Positions 16,571 through 22,472 of a stretch of DNA of 22,472 nucleotides are shown in pieces. The notes beneath the pieces were generated by a model. It ran no database searches, had not been told where the DNA came from, and saw nothing but the letters and a program-made list of their open reading frames with translations. The position numbers were made by a program, and so were the translations under genes. How positions within the stretch are numbered: position 1 is the stretch's first letter; each line of letters starts with the position of its first letter. This DNA is from JAEUJT01 sp044225205 (GTDB lineage: Bacteria; Myxococcota; Myxococcia; Myxococcales; Myxococcaceae), in the NCBI GenBank assembly GCA_044225205.1, contig JBGAIY010000078.1:1-22472 (forward strand), written 5' to 3'.

Positions 16571-17812
16571 TCAAAACCCCCGCTCGGCCAGTTGCCCGGC
16601 AATGTTGGTGTAGAAGCGCGCCACGTCGAACCCGTTTTGCTCATTCACGTCGGGTATGTTGCGCTGGCCCAGCTGTTCCATGTGGTCGGCGGGTATGCAG
16701 CCGCGAAAGTGGCCCCACCGCGCCGACGCCACGGCCGACAGCCCGTCGTTCGGCTCGTACACCGCGGTCGAGTCGGTCTTGCCCACGGTGTCGGTGAAGG
16801 GCACCAAGGTCAGCGCCATGAAGTCGTGGCGGCCGAAGCCCAACAGGCCGTCGGTGCCGTCGCTCGTCGTGCAGACTTCGCGCATGCGGGCGTCGTGTTC
16901 TGCCGTCGCTTCTCCCAACGGGCGGCTCACGCCCGCGAACGACTGGTATTCAACGCCCGCCGCGTCGTCGATTTCGGCGTTGAAGGTGATGGCCTGCGAC
17001 GCGGTCAGGGCTTGCAGGGCTTCGCGCAAGTGCACGTCGTGGTTCAGCGAGTCTTCGCTGAACCAGTCTCCGGCGAGCGTCGCGAAGTCGTTGATCAGCT
17101 GGGCACGGTCGCCGTCGGGGGTCAGCCCCAACAACACGTCGGCGACGCGCGTGCCCCGGTGGGCGGTGCCCACGGTGGTGATCGTGGCGACCGACGAGGC
17201 GATGTCGGGCGTGCCGTCGAGGTCGAGCCGCAAGCCGTGGGGGCTCACCAGGTACCGGCAGTCGAGACCTCCCAGCGAATGGCAAATCAAATTCACTTTC
17301 GGGGCGCCCGTCTGCGCCTTGACGTCTTGAATGCGCTGCCACAGCTCGGGCGCTCGGCGCCGCGGGGCTTCGTACGGCGTCAGGGTCGCCAACCAGACCG
17401 AATGCCCGCCGACTTGGGCCATGACGGTCTGAATGCGCTGGCTGTACCGAAACAGCGGAGAGGTGTCGATGCCGTTCACCAGCAACACCGGGTACTTCGT
17501 CGGCCGGTGGGCGGGTTCGGGCGTGACCGGCGCCACGCAGCCCACGTTCGCCAACCGGCACGCGGTCGCGGCGACGTCTCCGTCGGCCGGCAACGAGCCC
17601 ACGAGCAAGTCGCACGACACGGTGCGGGCCAGGGTGCGAACGCGCTCGAGGTCGGCGTCGCTCACGTTGCGGCAGTCGAGCTGCGGTATTTTCGAGCCGA
17701 GGCACTGTTCGAACGCGGTCTGTACTTCGGCGCAGCGCTGTTCTTTCGGCGTCACACAGCCGAGCGACGCCGCCACCGCGCACGTCACCATGGCGTGCCA
17801 AGCGCGGCTCAC
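16571..17812 (-). CDS. Lipase-fold lipoprotein with intact catalytic triad
   Basis: 413 residues from a GTG at 17812 that overlaps the upstream stop as GTGA and has GGAG 8 bases upstream. A short signal ends in SLGC (Cys19), a degenerate lipobox. Residues 27-92 hold six Cys in a module shared with the upstream paralog. The alpha/beta-hydrolase domain starts at about 105 (YPVLLVNGID). The nucleophile elbow is CHSLGG with Ser179, in KVNLICHSLGGLDCRYL; Asp356 in NDGLSAVASARWG and His377 in PADHMEQLGQ complete the triad, in the order seen in bacterial family I lipases. Two oddities are that the first elbow Gly is Cys and the usual HG oxyanion motif reads NG. It should cleave acyl esters outside the cytoplasm. 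TAHRGTRVAD (216-225) is also typical of triacylglycerol lipases. Confidence 0.9.
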   Translation of the reverse strand: MSRAWHAMVTCAVAASLGCVTPKEQRCAEVQTAFEQCLGSKIPQLDCRNVSDADLERVRTLARTVSCDLLVGSLPADGDVAATACRLANVGCVAPVTPEPAHRPTKYPVLLVNGIDTSPLFRYSQRIQTVMAQVGGHSVWLATLTPYEAPRRRAPELWQRIQDVKAQTGAPKVNLICHSLGGLDCRYLVSPHGLRLDLDGTPDIASSVATITTVGTAHRGTRVADVLLGLTPDGDRAQLINDFATLAGDWFSEDSLNHDVHLREALQALTASQAITFNAEIDDAAGVEYQSFAGVSRPLGEATAEHDARMREVCTTSDGTDGLLGFGRHDFMALTLVPFTDTVGKTDSTAVYEPNDGLSAVASARWGHFRGCIPADHMEQLGQRNIPDVNEQNGFDVARFYTNIAGQLAERGF

Positions 17813-19044
17813 AGCCCACGCTCCGAGAGTTCGCTGACGACCTGTTGGTAGAAGCGCGGCGCATCGAAGCCCGTCGCCGGGTCGCGGGTCACGTGGCCAA
17901 TTTGACCGATGACGTCGTAGTGGTCGGCCGGCAAGCAGCCGCGAAAGAGCCCCCACTTCGCGCTCTCGACCGAAATCATGCCGTCTGACGGGCTGTCGAC
18001 CGTCTCGCCCTCGGGGCCGTGCGTCTGAGTGCTGAAGGGCGCCGTCACCCACAACGCGGGGTTCATGGCGTCGGTGGTGTTGGGGTGGCGCTCGAACAAG
18101 AAGGCGCCGTCGGGCCCGGCGCAGTGTTCTCGTATCGACCGTTCGTTCGCGGCCGAGCTTCGCCCGCTCACCGCGCTCACGCCCGCGTATGACTGGTAAA
18201 AAATGCCAGGCGCATCAACGACCTTCGCGTTGAACGCGTCGACCGCTTCGGGCGTGAGCCCGTCGAGCGTGCGACGCAGGGCGGCGTCGTCGGGTATGTG
18301 CACCGCCGTGTCGCTGCCCACCAGGGCCTGCAGCAACTGGTCGGCCGTGCCGTCGTGAATGGCCGCGAGCGCCGCGTCGGCCACCCGCGTGCCCCGGTGG
18401 GGCGTGGCGATGGTGGTGATCGACGCGACGGCCGCGCGCGCCTTGGCCAGCCCGGCCGGGTCGTGCGCGAACAGCCCGCCTTCGCTCACCAAATAGCGGC
18501 AGTCGAGCCCCGCCACCGCGTAGCAGACGAGGTTCATTTTCTGCCCACCGATGTGGTTGCTCAGCGCCTGCACCGACAACCACAAGTCTTGCGCGCGCTC
18601 GGGCGTCGTCGCCCAGGGCAGCACCTTGAGGTGGTGCGAGCCCGCGCTGTTCGCCCCGCGAACGATGTCGGTGTTCCAGTCGAGTACGGCGTTGTCGTCG
18701 ATGCCGCCGACGAAGACGACCGGGCCGCGGGTCGAGGCGGGCGTGAAGTCGGGCGTGGGCGACGGCGGGCACGCGAAGTGGCCCAAGGTGCACACCCGCT
18801 TGTCGACCGCGCGTGGGTCTTGCTCGGTACCGGCGAACGCCGCGCAGCCCCGGTCGTCGAGCCGTTCAATGAGCGTCTCCACGTCAGAATACGCGAGCTG
18901 GCTGCAGTCGACTTGGGTCACCGCGAAGCCGCACCGCTTGAGCGCGTCGCGCAGGTCGCCGCACACGTTGCGGTACGACGTGCACGCCGACGACGACGCG
19001 AGCGCCAACACCACGCCGACCGCGGTCATGGGCAGGCGGGTCAT
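17809..19044 (-). CDS. Lipase-like lipoprotein lacking the nucleophile serine (probable pseudoenzyme)
   Basis: 411 residues, paralog of the adjacent downstream lipase and alignable end to end. The signal ends in SSAC (Cys21). The six Cys of the N-terminal module fall at 28, 38, 47, 67, 85 and 92, against 27, 37, 47, 67, 85 and 92 in the paralog. The hydrolase domain starts at about 108 (PVVFVGGID). The nucleophile elbow reads CYAVAG (174-179), so the catalytic Ser is Ala176. Asp354 (SDGMISVESAKWG) and His375 (PADHYDVIGQIG) remain, as does TPHRGTRVAD (214-223). The protein should be unable to form an acyl enzyme and may bind lipid, or chaperone or regulate its active sister. A strong GGAGGA site inside the end of the upstream GMC gene drives its ATG, which overlaps that stop by 4 bp. 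Confidence 0.9.
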   Translation of the reverse strand: MTRLPMTAVGVVLALASSSACTSYRNVCGDLRDALKRCGFAVTQVDCSQLAYSDVETLIERLDDRGCAAFAGTEQDPRAVDKRVCTLGHFACPPSPTPDFTPASTRGPVVFVGGIDDNAVLDWNTDIVRGANSAGSHHLKVLPWATTPERAQDLWLSVQALSNHIGGQKMNLVCYAVAGLDCRYLVSEGGLFAHDPAGLAKARAAVASITTIATPHRGTRVADAALAAIHDGTADQLLQALVGSDTAVHIPDDAALRRTLDGLTPEAVDAFNAKVVDAPGIFYQSYAGVSAVSGRSSAANERSIREHCAGPDGAFLFERHPNTTDAMNPALWVTAPFSTQTHGPEGETVDSPSDGMISVESAKWGLFRGCLPADHYDVIGQIGHVTRDPATGFDAPRFYQQVVSELSERGL

Positions 19045-20900
19045 GGGCGGTCCTCCAACATCACGTCGGCGGCGCGCTCAGCCAACATGAACGTCGGCAA
19101 GGCAATGAACGTGCCCGGTATTTCGGGAAACGCCGACGCGTCGACCACCCGCAGGTGCGACGTGCCGATGACGCGAAAGTGCCCGTCGATGACGGCGTCG
19201 GGGTCGGCCGCGGTGCCCATTTTGTCGGTGCAGCACGCGTGGTGCCCCCACGACTCTTTGCTGACCCACTTCGCCAACGCCTCGTCGGTCTGCACGGCGG
19301 GGCCCGGCCACACTTCGGTGACGGGGGTGTCGCGCATGAGCGTTTGCATGCGGCGCACGAACTTCACCCCTTCGACCAAGCTCGACAGGTCGGGGTCGGT
19401 GAGCGGGTTCTTCTCGTCGTACGAATTGAAGCGAATGGTCGGCCGCGAAAAGGGGCTCGCGTCTTTGAGCGCCACCACGCCGTCGCGGTTCTGGGTATGC
19501 GCTTTGAGCAACAGCCAGGTGAACTTGTCTTTCGCGCTCGCGCTGTCTTTCGAATAGCCCGGGTAATAGCCGCGCGCGTCGGTCGGTACGCCAAAGACCT
19601 GCAGGTCGGCGAGAACGCTCGTGGGCACGCTGCGCCGAAGCACCGTCGCCAAGAACCCGGGCGTCTCGTAGACGCCGCGGCCCTGTCGCCATTCGGTCAA
19701 GCACGGGTCTTCGTCTTGGCCCAGGCGGCACGGCGCCACCACGTCGAGCGGAGACGCGAACTGGTGAACGATGGGGGCTTCGTAGCGGTCTTGCAGGTTC
19801 TTGCCGACGCCCGGCAGGTTGACGACGCCTTGAATGCCCAGCCCGGCCAACGCTTGGGCGTCTCCCACGCCCGAAAGCATGAGCAACTGCGGCGTGTTGA
19901 AGGCACCGGCCGAGAGCACCACGTCGCGCTCGGCGAACGCCGAATGCCGTTCGTTCGGCGCGGGCTCGACCTGCAAGCTCGCGCCGTACACGTTGGCCTT
20001 CTTCACGTATTCGACGCCGACGGCTTTGCCGGGGGTGCTGGGGTCCCACAACACGTTGGTGACGAAGGCTCCGGTCACCACGGTGAGCGGGTACCCTTCG
20101 GCCACGGTGTCGAGAATGCGCTCGCGCGCGCCCTGGCGGTGGCCGTTCTTCGTGGCGAGCGGCAAACGAAACAGGCCGGTCGCTTCGCCGCTGCGGAGCG
20201 CTTCGTTGACGTCGTGCGAGAGCACATTGCCCAAACTGGCCGCGGTGCTCGCCAAGTCGACCGCGCCTCCGGTCGTGTCGCGTGACTCGGTGGCCGCGGC
20301 GGCGGTGAGAAAGTTGGTCACCTTCGAGTCGCCCAGGGCCAACTTCGGGTCGGGCAGCTCGACGGGCAGCCACTCGCGAACCCGGTCGACGTACGCGTCC
20401 ATCTCCGAGGCGCGAAACCGCGGCTCGCCGGTGAGTTCGGCCAGCCGGTTCCAGTCGCTGCGAGAGGGCAAGACGGTCACCATGGCGTTGACGGCGGTCG
20501 AACCGCCGAGCGCGCTGCCCCGCGGGTACAGAATGCCGTCGCTCGTGTACTTCGAGTCGGTTCGGTCAATCGCTTCGTCGGCGTGGTGCTGCACGTAGAA
20601 CCACCACGCCATGCCGGGCTCTTCGGTGCTGAGCGCGTGCATCGCCGGCACCTGGTAGTGGAGCTTGCCTCCGACGTCGTTGCCCGCCTCGAGGAGCAGC
20701 ACCCGCAAACCACGGCGGGCCAAACGGGAGGCGAGCGGGCCCCCACCCGCGCCCGAGCCGACGACGATCACCTGGTAGCGGTCGTCGGGGTACCCACACG
20801 TCGAACAGCCCACGTGCCCGGTCGCCGGGCCACACGCACTCGCCGCCAAGAGCAGCGCGGGCAGGCTCGCGAGCAACACAGGTGAGCGCGTCGGTGACAT
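19041..20900 (-). CDS. GMC-family FAD oxidoreductase with lipoprotein-type signal
   Basis: 619 residues from the ATG at 20900, preferred because it begins a signal peptide (SPVLLASLPALLLAASAC) with Cys23 as possible lipidation site; an upstream in-frame extension to 21038 would run into the divergent gene. The FAD-binding Rossmann motif is VVGSGAGGG (47-54) followed by LLLEAGNDVGG. GMC signature 1 is present as YPRGSALGGSTAVNAMV, signature 2 as GAFNTPQLLMLSGVG, and near the C-terminus SWGHHACCTDKMG supplies the conserved His and DASAFPEIP the final FAD loop. It oxidises an alcohol group; choline-dehydrogenase-like and sterol-oxidase-like members share this plan, so the substrate is open. It is the first gene of the seven-gene operon. 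An exported flavoprotein with a Sec-like, non-Tat signal is unusual. Confidence 0.93.
   Translation of the reverse strand: MSPTRSPVLLASLPALLLAASACGPATGHVGCSTCGYPDDRYQVIVVGSGAGGGPLASRLARRGLRVLLLEAGNDVGGKLHYQVPAMHALSTEEPGMAWWFYVQHHADEAIDRTDSKYTSDGILYPRGSALGGSTAVNAMVTVLPSRSDWNRLAELTGEPRFRASEMDAYVDRVREWLPVELPDPKLALGDSKVTNFLTAAAATESRDTTGGAVDLASTAASLGNVLSHDVNEALRSGEATGLFRLPLATKNGHRQGARERILDTVAEGYPLTVVTGAFVTNVLWDPSTPGKAVGVEYVKKANVYGASLQVEPAPNERHSAFAERDVVLSAGAFNTPQLLMLSGVGDAQALAGLGIQGVVNLPGVGKNLQDRYEAPIVHQFASPLDVVAPCRLGQDEDPCLTEWRQGRGVYETPGFLATVLRRSVPTSVLADLQVFGVPTDARGYYPGYSKDSASAKDKFTWLLLKAHTQNRDGVVALKDASPFSRPTIRFNSYDEKNPLTDPDLSSLVEGVKFVRRMQTLMRDTPVTEVWPGPAVQTDEALAKWVSKESWGHHACCTDKMGTAADPDAVIDGHFRVIGTSHLRVVDASAFPEIPGTFIALPTFMLAERAADVMLEDRP
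19051..19056 (-). promoter_or_regulatory. Ribosome binding site of the lipase-like pseudoenzyme gene
   Basis: On the minus strand this is GGAGGA, 6 bases before the ATG at 19044. It is formed by the last codons of the upstream GMC gene (Glu-Asp as GAG-GAC). In the other Glu-Asp pairs I examined in this window the pair is written GAA-GAC, so the exception appears kept for ribosome binding. Confidence 0.75.
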
Positions 20901-20959
20901 GCACCGCGCCAATACCCAGGCGCTCGCGCGACCAGCAGTCGCCCCCCAAGACAGGTCTC

Positions 20960-20974
20960 TTTCCATTTTGGAAA
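20960..20974. promoter_or_regulatory. Perfect inverted repeat in a divergent promoter region
   Basis: TTTCCA-N3-TGGAAA is a perfect 6-bp palindrome with a 3-bp centre. It is A+T-rich within an otherwise G+C-rich 113-bp gap between the two divergent oxidoreductase operons. Its central place (about 60 bp from the minus-strand start and 40 bp from the plus-strand start) suits an operator controlling both. No regulator gene is adjacent. Confidence 0.45.
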
Positions 20975-21013
20975 TACACAGGCGGTGCCGGCCAGGGGTA
21001 GTGCCCTTGGTCG

Positions 21014-21787
21014 ATGGCCGCGTCGCATTCACTTTCACGCCGAGAACTGCTGTGGCTGCTCGCGCTGTCGGGCTGCGGTTCAGCCGTGCCCACGCCGAAA
21101 CCGTTCACCCTGCCCGACCAAACCCCGACGACCTTCGTCGACCCGCCGCCCCGCTACAGCGACAGCGTCGACGCGCTGTTCGACGTGCTGCTCCCTGCAG
21201 AACGCGACGCCCGGGGCAACGTGACGGTGCCGGGCGCCCGCGAAGCCAACGCCGACGCCGTCATGCGCCTCGAGAGCGTGGTGCGCCTCGCCATCGCCCA
21301 GGGGTTCATCGCCCCGATGAGCGAGAACCTGCTCGCCGCGGTCGACGACCTCGCCGGTTCGGCCCGCGCCGCGCTCAACCGCGACCTCGACCTGTTGGCC
21401 TCGTTCGAACACCCCCTGTTGCCATTTTGGAAATTGCCGCTCGAGGCGCAAAACGCCATCGTCTCGCGGGCGTTCGACGACCCCACCCGCCGCCCGGTCA
21501 TGCTCGTGATGCGGGCCGTGTGCTTCTTGGCCTACTTGGGCGGGGGCCCGAGCGACGTCGGCCTCCAGGCACTCGGGTACCCGGCCTTCGAAAACGTCGA
21601 AGCCGGGTTGGCCATCGGGGTACCCGCGCACGCTCGACGGGCGCTTGGTGAATGCCGAAACCGAAGACCTGCGGGCGCTCTCGCGGCCGCGCCGTAGCTC
21701 GGCAACTACACCTACAACCAAGCCCCGCCCCCCACGAACGGTGACGACCTCAGCCTCGCGCTCACCCCCGAAGGAGACCTGCTGTGA
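21014..21787 (+). CDS. Gluconate-2-dehydrogenase-subunit-3-like small subunit (frameshifted)
   Basis: The start ATG opens a signal peptide with a twin-arginine-like SRREL, a hydrophobic run and a good lipobox LSGC (about residues 18-21), suggesting Tat export and lipidation. The mature part (YSDSVDALFDVLLPAE, then several helices, FWKLPLEAQNAIV and a GLQALGYPAFENVEAG end) resembles the small subunit that accompanies membrane GMC dehydrogenases (PF13618 type). The literal frame ends at 21697, but an extra G in GGGG near 21617-21620 and a lost base near 21690-21705 explain this. Correcting both restores YPRTLDGRLVNAETEDLRAL and then LGNYTYNQAPPP, ending at the stop 21785-21787. That stop overlaps the next gene's GTG as GTGA, which supports the correction. 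It should escort the signal-less GMC subunit across the membrane. Confidence 0.78.
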
Positions 21788-22472
21788 GCGTGCGCGACGT
21801 CATCGTGGTGGGTTCGGGCTTCGGGGGCGCGGTCATGGCCGCTCGGTTGTCGGCCGCGCTCAAAACCCTGAGCGCCGACGCGTCGGTGCCTGGGTGCTCG
21901 AAAAGGGCCAAGACCCCACCGGCCAATTCGACCCGCGCAGCCCAGGCGACCCGCTCAACGCCCAGGGCAACCGGTACCGCCATTCGCTCTCTCCCAAGTA
22001 CTTGTCGAACCTGGCGCAGTTGCACACCGACCCCGTCGGCGCGTTCAAACCGGGCAGCCCCAGCATGACGGTCGTCACCGGCGTGGGGCTGGGCGGGGGC
22101 TCGCAGGTGTACGACGGCGTGTCGCTGCGCGCGCCGACCGTGGCGTTCGAACAACAGCGCGACGGGCGCCGCTTGTGGCCCACGCGCTATTCGCGAAGCG
22201 CGCTCAACCCGTTCTACGCCGTCGCCGAACAGAAGCTGCGCGTCGTCAAGCCGGAGTGGACCGACGCGACCGTGCCGCACTGGCGGCTGCTCGCAAGCGC
22301 GACTTCGTGTTCGCCAAGCGTGCACCGGCGCATCCAGGCGACCGCCGCCCCCTCAAGAATTGCCGACGACCGCGACGCGAACGGTGGTGGAACGAGGGCA
22401 TGCGCTTCGAGGGCGCCAGTCGCTGACCAAGGTACCTGCTCGACGCCAAGAACCACGGCACCGAGTTCTGGA
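21784..22472 (+). CDS. Cholesterol-oxidase-like GMC oxidoreductase (frameshifted, truncated by window end)
   Basis: Begins at a GTG overlapping the previous stop. With no signal peptide it goes straight into the FAD motif VIVVGSGFGGAV. The frame then breaks, but other frames continue the same protein: WVLEKGQDPTGQFDP and YRHSLSPKYLSNLAQLH, VVTGVGLGGGSQVYDGVSLRAP (GMC signature 1), GRRLWPTRYSR, WTDATVPHWRL, KRDFVFAK, WWNEGMRFEG, QSLTK and LLDAKNHGTEF. These blocks, in this order, fit bacterial cholesterol-oxidase-type GMC enzymes. At least four shifts are needed (near 21888, 22293, 22412 and 22430), each of one or two bases. Conserved protein text between breaks suggests sequencing or assembly errors more than an old pseudogene. 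The C-terminal catalytic part lies beyond the window. Probable partner: the Tat-type small subunit upstream. Confidence 0.72.

Noticed and set aside
14688..16613. Long plus-strand open frame (641 codons) opposite the RND gene
   Set aside because: It is Arg/His/Gln-rich without domains, lies antisense to a clear RND transporter, and such frames are common opposite G+C-rich genes with strong third-position bias.
20901..21038. N-terminal extension of the GMC oxidoreductase to 21038
   Set aside because: It would place a charged stretch before the signal peptide and overlap the divergent small-subunit gene start.
21422..21434. Second copy of CCATTTTGGAAAT matching the palindrome region at 20963
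   Set aside because: It encodes part of PFWKL in the small subunit and lacks the full left arm; a 13-base match by chance is expected in a window of this size.
1..22472. CRISPR arrays, insertion sequences, tRNA/rRNA genes, rho-independent terminators
   Set aside because: No regularly spaced repeats, transposase motifs, tRNA-like cloverleaf or hairpin plus T-run stood out by eye on either strand.

Overview
The window looks like part of the chromosome of a Myxococcota-type bacterium (former Deltaproteobacteria), or a close relative. The reasons are high G+C, many secreted lipoproteins (one with an Asp-Ala-Gly-rich linker), a LytS/LytTR sensor pair, a long GH19-type cell-wall hydrolase and a multihaem cytochrome c. 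The lineage is inferred from style, not from a marker gene. I see no rRNA, tRNA, CRISPR array, insertion sequence or convincing rho-independent terminator. Genes are very densely packed: the longest stretch without a gene is about 210 bp (9303-9514), so no gap reaches 300 bp.

Left part (1-6166). The tail of a DUF4340-like protein runs rightward and meets a membrane-anchored histidine kinase running leftward. Upstream of the kinase lie a lipoprotein with a duplicated Cys/His-rich domain, then a translationally coupled LytTR response regulator and LytS-type sensor kinase, then a 701-residue protein with a peptidoglycan-binding domain and a C-terminal GH19 domain. All except the first gene are on the minus strand.

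Middle part (6276-11808). A lipoprotein type-B carboxylesterase converges on a small DUF2141-like secreted protein. Upstream of that is an exported coiled-coil protein. Diverging from it are an octahaem cytochrome c with a HEAT-like tail and a small four-helix membrane protein.

Right part (11796-20900, minus strand). Seven genes are packed head to tail, mostly with 4-bp start/stop overlaps. In transcription order they are a lipoprotein-type GMC flavin oxidoreductase, a lipase-fold lipoprotein that has lost its nucleophile serine, a paralogous lipase with the serine intact, a small Cys-rich lipoprotein, an MMPL/RND membrane transporter, a LolA-like periplasmic carrier and an outer-membrane beta-barrel. 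Diverging from it (21014 to the end) is a second oxidoreductase unit: a Tat-like, lipobox-bearing small subunit and a cholesterol-oxidase-like GMC enzyme without a signal peptide. Both genes of that unit carry several single-base frameshifts near the window edge.

Taken together, the right-hand block looks like an envelope lipid-processing and lipid-transport system. Surface or periplasmic esterases would release an alcohol (sterol-like or another hydrophobic alcohol), GMC enzymes would oxidise it, and the RND, LolA-like and barrel proteins would move lipid between membranes. The gene content and coupling are seen in the sequence; the lipid substrate is inference. This is the best candidate in the window for an undescribed system.
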